NCBI GenBank assembly: GCA_033439295.1
Contig: JAVTLE010000021.1
Location: 1,116,009 to 1,180,008, forward strand
Source: Deuterostichococcus epilithicus
Lineage: Eukaryota; Chlorophyta; Trebouxiophyceae; Prasiolales; Stichococcaceae
Reading direction: 5' to 3'
DNA: 64,000 nucleotides
The notes under the pieces are model-generated. The model made no database searches and was not told the DNA's origin. It saw only the letters and a list, made by a program, of their open reading frames with translations. Position 1 is the stretch's first letter. Every line of letters starts with the position of its first letter. Positions 10,346 to 21,900 of the stretch are shown here, piece by piece. The position numbers were made by a program, and so were the translations under genes.

Positions 10346-12637
10346 ATGCAGGACGCAGAAGAGCTCACGGACGATCTGCGGCATGTTGCCCTCGAAGAAG
10401 GTGCGCGAACGCCAGCATGCCTCGCTACCAATCCAGCATGTGCTGCACATGCGGGTGCCGCATCCTGTGCCAATCCCACATGCTGCCATGCAACCGCTCA
10501 CCGCAGGCGACAGGGGGCAAGATGATGAGGAGATGCAGAACGGCGACGAGCAGGAGGCAGGGGAGGAGGAGGAGGAGGAGGAGGAGGAGGAGGAGGAGGA
10601 CGAGTCTGACTTCACTGAGGAGGAGGAGGATAGAGAGGTGGCACCCCTGCCGACCCGCTGCCGTGCTGCGGAACGCAGAAACGGCCCTGTTGGAACGCTG
10701 GACAGCCGTCGAGTATTTGGCATCACCAGCGCATGCCGCAGTCAGCATGCTGCGTGCGCCCATGTCGACCTGCACACAGGCTTCCGGCAGAAAAATCTTC
10801 CTTGATGTTTCCGTCGGGGTCCCAGGTGCGGCGGGACCTGCAGCAGTTTGGCATCTACCGCGCGCTGCCGGTGCACGGCGAGCCGAACTACTCCTCAGGG
10901 CCGCCCGACAGCGCGGAGGAGTACCTCCGCCGCGTTAGGCAAGCTCTCTGGAAAACCTGATTCGGCCTCCCACTGCAACGCATGATGCGCAGCGCAACCT
11001 CTGAAGCCTGTGCGGGCGGCATCGCCTGCATCGTCAGATCGCATTGTGGCGTCGGCTTGACCATACGGCAATTGAAAACTGGCTTCTCGATGTCGATTTG
11101 GTACGAAGACACATTGTAGCACAGCCGCTTGACAAGTACTGGTATCTGAGCCAGAGCCAGAAGTACTGGCATATGAGCCCTGAGCGAAGCGAGTGCAGCG
11201 TCCCAGGTGCGCTGCCTCGCAGCGGGTCCCTGGGTTCGGATTGACTGGCAAGGCTGCTACGTCAGTCTCAAAGACGACACCCGACCTATCTGCAGGCATG
11301 AGGCGGCGCAGCTGCCGGACATCGTGGTTTCGGCCATCGACCCGCGGGCGTACGATGCGCAGCGCACCGCGTGGGCGCCCTCAGCGGCGGGCGACATCCC
11401 CCCGGCGCCCGACTTTGCGCGCCCCAGCCAGCAGTGGGTGGTGCAGTTCCTGCGCGACTTCGTCGCCGTGCGTGCCGACCTGCAGCGGTGCGGGCTCGGC
11501 TCTGCTCCTCCTCATGCTCTAGTCCTTCTCGTTTCCCTGGTCAAGCTGTGTTCATGCATGCTCATGCATGCTCATGCGTGTACTTGAAGGCAGCAGCAGA
11601 CGCAGGGTCGGCACTGGCAACGCGCAGGCCACGCAGCGCCTGCGGTTGCTGACCACGACGAGCCTGTCTCGCGAACCCACAGCTTGGGTGCGCGCTCTGC
11701 AGCTGGCGCGGTCAGGCTGGCCCTCTGCAGGTGGCGCCTCGCACGCTGACAGCCCCACTCCGGGAGCGCGCTCCTGCACGAGCTGCTCGCAGCTGACCGG
11801 CGATTCGAGGCGTGCACATCGGTGTTGACACCCGCGGCATGCCTGCTGGCTGCAGGACTGAAGCAGAGGGCAGCTTCGAGCGAGTGTGGGTGCCCAACGA
11901 GGGCGACCACGGCAGCTGGCGCGCTTTCTGCTTTGGCGACGAGGCTGCCGGCAGCCCGCCGCAGCAGCCAGTGATGCCCGTGCTCATGGCCATTGACCAG
12001 GTGCCGTATGCGTATACGGCGTGCAGCTGGCTACGCGTGCCCTGACTCACAGTGAGGGTGCTGGGTGCCTGCCTGCGGCTTCAGGCCGCAAACTCGTCTC
12101 AGTCACGCCTCTCTGAGGAAGTCAGATGGCTGCCTCAGCTCAGGTTATCATGCTGCCTGCCAACCCTGCAGGTGAAGTGCGCACTGCTGCTGAAGTGGCA
12201 CTCGGACTGGGCGGCGGCGTCGTGCACGCTCTCGCAGCAGAGCGCCACGTGGCTGTATGCGCTGACGGCGAGGCTAGAGCGGCCGCTGCCGCAGGTGTGG
12301 CCCCCAGTCGATGTCGCACCTTCACTGGAGCGCTGCATCAATCTAGAGGCCCAGTCCTGGCGGGCATGCAGCCGAATGCGGCTGATCCCCGTGCGCATTC
12401 CTGCTTCAAGATCGTCTGCGGCCCCAACCTGTTGCATCATTGAGGCAGAGTGCGCTCCGTGACGACCGTCGAGGTTCTTTCTCTTCTGGAACACAGGGGG
12501 CGATGGCCAGCCTGCGGTCACTGCTGCGGCACTGCGCGCAGTTGCGGTCAAAGCTGACGGACCCCAACGACCCGCTGCTGGCCAACCTCAACATCCTGAT
12601 CGCCATCACTGGTGCCTTCTTCGGGCAGGTGGGCTGA
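10346..12637 (+). CDS. GEMIN2: Gemin2/SIP1, SMN-complex snRNP assembly factor
   Basis: Gemin2 holds the Sm core on the SMN complex while spliceosomal snRNPs are built in the cytoplasm. Seven exons fit: 10346-10400, 10507-10637, 10826-10938, 11296-11487, 11856-12000, 12172-12294, 12497-12637. Recognised blocks are ALPVHGEPNYSSGPPDSAEE, then YLRRVRHEAAQLPDIVV across an intron, PSQQWVVQFLRDF, GSWRAFCFGDE, SQQSATWLYALTARLERPLP, LRSLLRHCAQLRSKL and the terminal LNILIAITGAFFGQ. An acidic run of about a dozen Glu encoded by (GAG)n precedes the core. The intron after 10938 begins GCAAGC, so a GC donor is needed to make the Arg of RRVRHEA. Total length is close to 270-280 residues, normal for the family. 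All joins keep frame. Confidence 0.9.
10560..10600 (+). repeat. (GAG)n triplet repeat coding poly-Glu
   Basis: An almost uninterrupted GAG run lies inside exon 2 of Gemin2 and encodes about twelve Glu. It extends a natural acidic segment and is likely variable in length between strains (inference). Confidence 0.8.
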
Positions 12638-13499
12638 GCGAGCGGTCGCCGTGGTGCTGCCTTGCTGCCTCCTGGTGGAGAGCTGCGTGCTTGTGACGGC
12701 GCTCCACCCTGTTCCAACTCAACTGTATGTAGTCAGCGAATAGGAGGGCCCCAGAATCAACCTCAGTTTTCTCATTTCTGTGCGGCAGGATGAGATGCTG
12801 GCTGGCATATGGGAGGAGGAAACGTGAGGTGCTAATGTGGCAGCCACAGATTTGAGGCAACACATCAGCTTGAACGTCTCTTGCGGTTGAAATGCCATTG
12901 TGCAGTGACCACCTACCTGTAACTATGGGGCCGTTCACCAGGCGGCGAGACTCTGGTTCGGTCTTTGTTTGATAGGGACCAGGCTGAACGAGGCTGCCAG
13001 ACCGCTGTTACACTCGTCCGTCCAGGATGCATACCCATATATCTGAACCCATTCAAGGAAAAGGGTGCCTTCTACGTACGAGTAGTGTAATATACAGCAG
13101 AGGGCGATCACGAGACCTGCCTCTAGACTTCTCTGGCACAGTCCGCTGCATCACATCACAACATTTTCCGCAGGCCGCGGCAGCGGCAGTGGTCACGCCT
13201 GCTGACCTAGAACTACCTATGCATGCTCGAGTAACGATCACGCTCGACCTGATTCTGCAGCGCTAGTAAGGCGATTGACAGATGCTCTGTGCACCAGACT
13301 GCCCAGTGGCAATGCAAGCTGCTGGCAATTCTCAAAACTGCATCTCCGCAGGTGGGCAAATGTATACGTTTGCCGACCGCCAACAACACACGAAACAACT
13401 GCGAGTTACGGCCTCCGCGCGTCCCTGCCCCTCCGAGTTTTGTAGCGCACACACGGCTGCTCCCAGCCCCCAGGAGTGGGTGAGGCTCAGCCGCTGAGC
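12638..13499. other. Convergent intergenic region, Gemin2 and RabGAP 3' ends
   Basis: About 860 bases lie between two gene ends. Base composition is less GC-rich than the neighbouring exons. I see no supported exon, RNA gene or repeat here. Confidence 0.5.
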
Positions 13500-16400
13500 T
13501 CAGTGATCCTTTGCCTCCGGGACCTTGGGAGCCGGTGCGGCTTCCAGGTTTTGCGGCGGCGGCAGCTCCTCGTCCAGGTTCCGCGGCTGCAGCTCAGGCT
13601 CTGCATCGAGGTCCCTGAGCCGCAGCGCGTCCAGTGCAGCAACCGCCTGACCGCCCTCTGCTGCCTTTGCCGGGCTGGTCCCCGGGCCCGGGGGCGGCGC
13701 CGCCCCTTTGGCAGGGCTGCTGCCTGCGGAGCCTGGCACCGCCTCGGCGCCATCAGCTGCGTCGCTGCGCCCCTTGAGGCTCCAGCTGTTCTTGCGGCCC
13801 AAGGGCGTCGGCAGCGGGCTGCTCTCCCCGCTGCCGCTCTGCGTCAACAGGCCATGAACACCATAGAGTGTGCTGCACAGACATGCATCATACGAGTAAT
13901 AAGCGATTGCCTGCACATCGTGCCATGTGCACCAGAAGGCTGCAGCCTGCCCATACATGCACCCTCATGCCACATCTGCAATGCCAGACTTGTTGCTTCA
14001 ACGCCTCGGGTGTGCAACATAAAAAGTGCGCCGACGCTGTGGGAAGGCGCAGGTGAGCAGTGCAGAGTAGCGGCGCACCGGGCCACGTGCGACGCTGGTG
14101 CGCAGCTTCGAGAAGAAGGCGCCCGCGGCGGCGGCGGCGCCCCTGCCCCCGTCCGCGGCGCCGTTGGCGTGCGGCGCCGCCCTGCCCGCCTGCTGCAGCA
14201 GCTGCGCGATGAGGGCATCCTTGTGCGCTATCTGCTGGTCCCGCTCCGCGATCTGCGACCGCACCCCAGCCAGCGCCTGCTCCTTCTCCTGCGGCAGCGG
14301 GTGTGGCAGCATTCCCAGCCAGCATTGACGGGTGTCCGGGCAGTCAGGCCGCGTCCCGGGCTTCGGGTGATGTCTCCGATGGACGCCAAGGACTGCGGCC
14401 GTGTCGAGGACCGCCAGCCTCCGCCGGGGCCACCGGCAGCGCCGCCGAGCACACGACCATGCGCGGAGCGGGGGCCGGCGGCGGGAGGTGAGGAGGGCAC
14501 CCTGCGCCCGCCCGGGGGTTTAGGGTTTAGGGTTTTTTGGGGGTGGGGGGGGACCTGCAGCTGGGAGTCGAAGAAGGCGAGGGTGTTGTTGACGCCCAGC
14601 AGCTTGTCGTGCAGCAGGTCCACCAGGCTGGCCTTGGCCTGCAGCTCCTCCACAGCCCCACCGAGCTCCTTGCGCGCATCCTGCAGGCACATCCGGGAGC
14701 GCACCCCTTTCCGCTGTGCGGCACCAGCCAAGACGCACCCTGGACATTCTGCTCGCACGGGCCAGCTGGCCCGCGGCTGCGCGCGCCCATGCATGGCGCC
14801 GCCTCGGCAGCAGGGGCGAAGGGCTGGTTGTGAAGGGGGAGGTGCCTCTTGGACGCGCACCCGCAGCCGCCGCCTCCTGCCGCCGTCGATTGTTGGACAG
14901 ACGCTGGGCCGCACAGCGCTCGAGGCATGCGCTCTGACGCAGACAAGGCACGTGTGCCGCACGGCGACCAGTTGAATAGAAACACCCACCGCCACGTGGC
15001 TGGTGGCGGACTGCGCCTCAACCTCCGCCTCGTGGCAGGCGGCCTCTGCTGCAAACAGCTCCTCCTCCAGGCCCTCCACGACCGCGAGCAGCTGCGACAT
15101 GGCCGCCGCGTGGCGGGAGCCCTCGCCGGGCGCCGCCTCCGCCGCCGCGCCCCGATTCCGGCCTGCGGCGCGCATGGTACGACTGGGTGCTCAGTGGGTC
15201 TCGGCCGGGCCACTGGCAGCGGCACAGTGCCCGCGGCATCAGAGGCGCCCGAGCCGGGGGTCGACAGCCCCACTACCAAAGCCGCATGCTGCGACGCCGG
15301 CCTGGAGGCCACGTCACCGGCACGCCACAGGGGGGCGATGGCTGCTGCTCCTGACCGCCTGCCCTGGTACACCACGATGCAGGTGTTGTTGAGCAGGTTT
15401 CGTGATGATGGTGCAGACGAGACCTTCTGGCTCACCGAAAGCCTCGCCGATGGTGCGTGCGACGACGTTGGAGGCGGCCTCAATGTGGCGGCGCGCGCGC
15501 TCCGCGGCAGACTCGCCGCTGGGCGCCCTCGGCAAGCCTCCAGCTTGCTGCTGGGCGGCTGCGGCCGCGTCACCACGGAATTGTCCTCAGACGGGGGAGG
15601 GCTGCAACTCCAGAGCCTTCTGCAGGGTCGTTCATGCAGCTGTGCAGCAGTTTGCCCAGTCAGAGTGTGCTGGCAGGCAGCCCAGACCAGCGTTCCGACA
15701 TGCAGCAGCAGCGGCGCCGTGCCTGTCGTGACCGCAGCCGTGACGCTCGGCGAGCCAGGCGCGCCAGGCTGCGCTGCAGCGCTCCTCGCACCGCCAGCCT
15801 CCTCGACCACCTCCAGCCCCGTGCCATCCGGGCACAGGGGAGTGGAGCCCGGCTCCAGGCGCGCCCGCGGCAGCGTCTGCCATCAGAAAGCGGACATCAG
15901 CAGGGCTTTCGTGTAACTGCCAGCAGGGCTTCTGCGTGAGACGCTCGCAACAGCGAGAGCAGTGACGTCAGCAGCAGCGGCTTGACGAGGGATGCACGGC
16001 CAAGCATCCTTGCAAGCCGGGGCAGACCTGAGGCTGTTTCATGCAGCTTGGCAACGAGCATGATAGCTTGCAAAGCCTGCTGCCGTGGCATGAGCCTTCT
16101 GGGCTGTTGCATGACCTCCTGGCAGCCTCCGGTGAGACCGCTCTCCTACCTTGAATGGCGTGGCAGCAATGTGGTACGCTGCCTCGGCCGCCGCGGAGCT
16201 GTTACGCGCGACACCGGCCTTTGCCGCCACGTCTTCCGCCTCTCCAGACAGCACCGCAGCTGCACAGCAAAGAGTGCGCCGCATCAATTAGGAATCAGGA
16301 ATCAGAGGCCGCTGACTCAGCATTAAGTCCATCATCTGCGCATCTCCTGCAGATTGGCAAGCGCCTGGAGGAAGCATTTCGACAGGCAACGCTGCCAGCA

Positions 16401-19400
16401 CACCGCCAGTGGCGGCGGGGCCCTTGCTGCGGCCGCTGCGCTTGCGGCCAAACAGGCGGCGGCTGGCTGGCGCGTGTGACGAGGAGATGCGGTCTAGCCG
16501 CCTGCTGACAGCGCTCGCCGCTGCACTGGCCGCGCCCAGCCCGCCATCGCTGCACATGTGCAAACGCCGCTCAGGTAGGTGCCTGCTGCGGCTGGGCTTT
16601 GCAAACTTGAGCTTTGGTCCACAGCGAGCTTTGCGGCATGTGTGCTGATGCGCACTGAGGTCTACACAGCCAAATCGCAGCATGAGCCTGAATGAAGGGC
16701 TGCCAACCTGCGGTTGGTCACTGGCTGCGCAGGCTGAGCGTCTGCTGGCGACGGCTGCTCCTGCGGTGAGCACGATCCGAAGCAGCATCAGTCACTCACC
16801 GGAAAGCCGGAAAAATCAAGCTCCGGGTTGCGATCCGAGCCGTACTGCGCATCACAAAGCCAACAGCATGTAGGATCGACTCATTGCAATAAGTTCAGCA
16901 GGCTCACCGCCCGCGTGGACGCCTCGCTGACAGGCGACAGCTCGGCGGCGCCGTTGAGGCCGCTGCGGCCGGCCAGGAGCTCGTTGCTGGGGATCTGACT
17001 GACGTAGTCCCGAACGTCCTATGGGTGCAGACCGGCAACTGTTTCTGAACCCAGTCTATGTTTGTTCGATTTCCAGTTGATTGCAATTGTGCAATCAGAC
17101 AAACGACAAAGCAGCGGGTGGACGTAATGCTATTGGCATTGGTGGCAGCCAGGAACCCATACCGAGAGTTCACTTTCCATTCTGCTGGCCGGCTTGTCGG
17201 GCAGCTGCGCTAGGCGGGAGGGTGTGATCGCCTCCTCCTCGGAATCCTCCGAGTCGTCGCTGCAATGTCAAATGTCTTGAGGGTTCAGCAGCAGCACCGG
17301 CCCGGAGCTCTGCGGCGGAGTCACGTTCAGCACCGACGGCTTCCAGCAGCAGCAGCGCAGGCAGGGCATTGTTGTCCCGAAGTAGAAGCACAGCCCTGCA
17401 GCACTGACCGCAGCCCCAGCAGGCATCGAAGGTGGCGCGCCGCACGCTGTCAAAGCGCGATGCACACCGGCACAGCAAGTCACACCTGCCAGAGTAGTAG
17501 TCGCCGCTGCCCATGGGGCCGCTGGGGCTGTCGGCGGCCGCCTCATCATCCGCTGACGCCTCGCCGTCGGAGCTGGCCCAGGCCGCATCATCGTCCTCGG
17601 ACGTGTCCTGCAGCAGAGCGCACACAGCAGAGCCGTCAGGGTTTGCAAGCGGCAGTGCGCACCGTGCACAGAGGTGTGGTCAGAGTTTTACCCAGCAGTA
17701 CTGAAAGCGCGCGGTGCCTTCGTGGGAAACTGCAGAAAGGTGAGCGAACAACGAGCGCAGGTTTGCTCCAAAATGCCGCCAGCAGGCCTGCTATGTGAAC
17801 ATCTCCAAACGGCATGCGGACAGGAGGCGTGATGCAGGGGAGAGGAGGGGCACTCACATTGTGCTTGGAGGCGACGACGGTGGTGCGGTACGCCTGGCGC
17901 AACGCCTGGATCTGGTCCATGGTGAGGCTCGCAAAGGCGATGCAGGCCATGTCGATGAGGCGGGAGGCGTCAAAGGACATGGGCGCCATTGCGTGCAGCA
18001 GCGTGAAGGCGTCGATGCTGTCCACCGTCGCAACCAGCGCCTGCGGCAGGCAGGCAACTCGACAGTGGGCGTCGGTTCGCTTCCTGCAGGCTTCCTTAAC
18101 CCTCGACCAGAGGACTGCCACTCGCAGTGGTGCGGTAAGGGTCATGCCGTCAGCAGGGGACGTGCGAGCAATTCACAGCAAAAGCCCCCGGCAGCAAGCT
18201 CTCTGCATCTTCCTCCCTGCGCACGGCTCATGCCGCCCCCAGGCAGACCAACGGCTCCCTCACGGCCCACCTGGGCGTAGATGTCGACGAGCGCAAGTGC
18301 GCAGCGGAACAGCACAGAGGCGCAGCGGTCGAAGAACAGCACGTCCCACACCCGCAGCGTGCTCTCCAGCGGCAGGCTGGTCACGAACATGGTCAGGAAC
18401 CAATTAAGCGCCATCGACGCCACGTTGACGCCATGCCGCGTCAGGTGCGCGCACAGCGTGGGAAAGCGCTGGTCCACCTGTCGGGACGGAGCAGCAGGCT
18501 TCAGCACACAGTGCCTATTCAGTGCATAGTTGCAGGCCAGTCGCCGAAGACTGGGAACGTCAGTGAGCTCGGCCGTCAGCAGAGCGTTGTGTGTGGCGGG
18601 GGCGGGCCCGGCGGTGCGCCCGCGCAGACCGGCCGCCATAGCAGATCACGAGCACAGACACGCAGGCGCCGGAGGCACTGCCCAGCGGGGCAGGCATCAG
18701 GGCAAGCGCAGCAGGTGCTCCGTGACGGCCGAGTCACAGGCGCGGGGTGCTTGGGGACGGCCGCAGCAGACGCACCAGGTGCTTGAAGACGGCCTGGTCG
18801 ACCTGCGGCGCTATGAGGTCAAGCGCGAAGTAGCCCGGCAGCAGGTCCTCCACCACGTGCGTCAGCGCCCAGAAGGCGTCCTCCTCGTCCATGAACAGCA
18901 GCATCGCGCCCGCCACGAAGTTCATGCCCTGCGCGTTGCGGATGTTGTGGGTTTGGGGGTAGTTCAAAGTGACTTCGTTTTCAAAAGCCGCCCCTCGTGA
19001 CCTTTCATCAAGGGTGGCTGCGCGTCAGCTGGGTGCTGCGTGCTTTGCGCCCGGCAACACAAGGCAGGTGCGGCCTTGATCTGGAGCGGCCCCTTCCTCC
19101 CGCCGGCAGGCGCAGGACGTCTGGCCAGGCTGTTGCGCTGCTTCAATACAAGGGGTGTACTCGCCTTGGCGCATGCAAGCTGGACTTCTTGGTGTCCTTC
19201 AGGGCAGAACAGTGGGCACCCACTGTGAATGCAGGTGCATTGGCAGCACCTGGCAGTAGCCGACGGACTCGTTGCGGCGGGAGTAGGCCGCCAGGATGCG
19301 GCGCAGGGCGCCACGGCCGCGCCGGTTCATGAGCGGGTGCCCAGGGAACGTGCGATGCAGGTCCTTCTCGATCTGCACGTTCCAGTCGTTCGTGGAGGGG

Positions 19401-21270
19401 TGCCACGGCTCCGAGGTGCGGCTGCGCCTGCGGGCACATGGCGGCAGCGTCTTGCATGTCAGTAAAACTCCCTAGTTTTGCCATGTTCGCTGACAACACA
19501 CGACACTGCTGCAAGTTGTCGTGAACGAGACATGGACCTTGGGGCATCTGCAGCCAGGTCTCCCTGGATGTGCATGAGCAAAGAAAATAAACCCACCTGC
19601 CGGTTTCCGACCCTGACACGGACAGGCGTCCGGATGAGACCGTCCGCCGAGCTGTGACGACCGGCTCCAGCACCGGCGCTTCTGCCATTGCACTGTCGCC
19701 ATGAGCAGCAGTTTCTGGTGCGGGCGCCGCGGCGGCGGCGGCAGCCGCAGCATCTGGCACCGCCGGCTCCGCTGCAGTGGCTGCAGCTGCTGCCTGCTGA
19801 GCTGCGGCTGCCGCTGTGGCCGGCAGCGTCGCTGCTGCCGGCATGTATGCCGCTGCTGCCGCCTGCGACTCGCCATCGCTGCTGGAGTGCTGAGACCTGT
19901 AGCTGCTGGGCGCCTCTGTGCTGGGCGCCGTGGCAATGCTACCGACTTCAGCCTCCCCGGAAGTCTGGCTCCGCTGCATCAGATCGAGCAGCAAAGAGCA
20001 CTAACTCTTCACTTGAGGGGAGCAGCGGTCTTTGTTGACTGGTGTTGCCGTGGCACAACACAAACCCCGTTTCAATTCTTTCAGCACTGCCGATCAAGGC
20101 AGACTAGGAAGCGCATCTTCACGATGAGCTGCAACTTTCCTCGAACACAGTAGAGAATAGGGCAGTGAATCAGAAGTTTCACCTTGCGGCCGTACTTGGT
20201 GTTGCCCAGCGCCTTCTGCACCAGCTGGTCATACAGCCCAGCCTCCCGCTTGCCATCCAGGCACAGGAAGATCTGCCACAGCCGGCCCCTCAGCGCCTGC
20301 GCAGAGATCAGCAACCTGAGCGAGCTTGCGAGAGACGAGCACAGGAGCAACCTTGCTCCTGTACTCGAGCACAGTGTGCCACCACCGGAGAATGACACAT
20401 GCCCTCAGAGCCGCACCATGAGCAAACGTCAGCAGGAGCCTCCTCCCAGCTTCACACACAGCCGCTCGCCGGGCACAGCACGTGTCACCGCGAAAGCATC
20501 CTACCCGAGGCATGCCGGCCTGCACGAGGCAGCGCAGCTGCGGCAGCCAGTCGGGCATCTCCGCAGCACCGCCGGCGGCGCTGTCCCGCTGCACCCGCCA
20601 CTCACTGAGCGCCGCCTTGAAGGGCTCCAGTCCGGCCTTGCATGCCGCGTCGAGCTGCTCGGCTGGGCTGCCGCCGTCCCTGGCAGTTTTGCAGACCACG
20701 ACATCAAACCCTGCTGCGGATCCGGCGGCGGCAGCCGCTGCCATGATAGCCATCGTCATGCACACCTCATGCGCTCTCTATCACATCCAACGCCTGTGTC
20801 AGCTTCGTCAAGGGCCTCTGCACAGCACCTCTGTGCCTCCGGAGCAAACGACAGGAGGAAGGACGTCCACAGACTGGCGCGCTCGACCTCCTCCTTCGCC
20901 CAGATGGGCGCATACTGCTTGAAGAGGTCGTGATGGTCCCGCTTGACCTGAGAAGGTGACGGGCGCAAATAAGAACACACTGGACTTCAATGCAAATGCG
21001 TGTTGCTACCCAAACAGGCAAGCGAGAGCTGCTGCACAGTACGCTCTTGTAAGCAGGCTGCACATGTGCGCCCTTGCATGGCTGTGGCAAGCACGATATG
21101 AGAAAGCTGCAATTTGCTGCAATCAGCATTGGGCAATGTGCCTGACCAAGGTGCATTACTGCTGCGAATTCCAAAGAAAGGCGATCCACTGCAAGGTGTC
21201 TGGGCGAAACGCTGCCCACCACGAAGCCATACGAATCCTTCAGCACTGGCGATGAGTGCCGCCGGGACAT
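13500..21270 (-). CDS. TBC-domain Rab GTPase-activating protein with C-terminal coiled coil
   Basis: TBC proteins switch off Rab GTPases in membrane traffic. The start at 21270 gives MSRRHSSPVLKDSYGF, then VKRDHHDLFKQYAPIWAKEE and ERASLWTSFL, the plant TBC leader. The domain then runs: ALRGRLWQIFL (about 20300), IEKDLHRTFPGHPLMNRRG (19370, with the Arg finger), RNESVGYCQ joined to GMNFVAGAML (19250/18930, the Gln finger YCQGMN), HVVEDLLPGYFAL, then MALNWFLTMF and LRVWDVLFFD (18400-18330). Both catalytic fingers are present, so it should be active. A long Ala-rich stretch (19990-19600) interrupts the domain before the Arg-finger motif. After it come an acidic segment (17600-17200), DVRDYVSQIPSNELL (17010), coiled-coil exons including ELQAKASLVDLLHDKL (14640) and EQALAGVRSQIAERDQQI (14280), and a Pro-rich tail. 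The 3' third could be a separate gene, but no start or terminator separates it. Confidence 0.8.
14518..14537 (+). repeat. Interstitial telomere-type (TTTAGGG)2 motif in an intron
   Basis: GGGTTTAGGGTTTAGGG followed by a T and G run is two copies of the plant-type telomere unit. It sits directly after the donor of the RabGAP exon ending DSQLQ, so on the gene strand the intron begins with a C-rich and CCCTAAA tract. Whether it is a short telo-box element or a repair scar cannot be told from sequence. Confidence 0.75.
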
Positions 21271-21900
21271 TGCATCTGCTGCTTGGCCAGGCACAGGGAC
21301 CTGCTGCACCGCGGGAGGACTGGGCGCACGATCCTATCGAACGTCGAAACGATCAGCAGGCCTCCGTTCGAGCGAAGCACTTGCGGCAGCAGGACGGAGG
21401 AGCAATTTATCGAGAGAGAGCAGCTCGTTTTGTCTGCCGGCCGCGGTCGTCGAGCTCGTCTGAGCAACCACGAGACAAACTGCAGCTGTCGTACTCGTGT
21501 TGAATGGGCCGCTGCCAAACGAAGCGAGGACAATGCAATCGATCGACACGTGTAGCCTTCGGAGGCTGTCTGAAGGCTGTCGAAACTGACAAGACTTTGT
21601 CCAAAGTCTGCAACTTGCTATCATCCATGTATTCCCGCGTCACTTGCAGATCTCTGATCATCAGATGCGCGGGAGGAGCCTGCCGACGTCACGTTGCACC
21701 TTGCAAGAGTTACAAAAATTTGCAACGTTTGACAGCCTCCCTTTGATTTGATGCGGGGCATTTGCACTGTCTTTTGCCTTAACGCGGCGCCGTTTGGCCG
21801 TTAACAGATCAAAGCTCGAGGGCAGCAGAGTGACAAACATCACCTGAGCCTGCATCTTGCGAGCAGCAGACTCGCTGCACGCATCACTCCACATTGCATC
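21271..21900. promoter_or_regulatory. Divergent promoter region, RabGAP and an unrecognised gene
   Basis: About 630 bases lie between two divergent ATGs and the stretch is less GC-rich than the exons. No exon or repeat could be supported. Confidence 0.35.

Noticed and set aside
13476-14975. A 499-codon open frame on the plus strand
   Set aside because: It lies wholly antisense to RabGAP coiled-coil exons. Its protein is Arg/Pro/Cys-rich with no family pattern, typical of the mirror of GC-rich coding sequence.
14527-15810. A 427-codon open frame on the minus strand
   Set aside because: It runs through introns and out of frame with the coiled-coil exons of the RabGAP; composition is Arg/Pro/Ser-rich.
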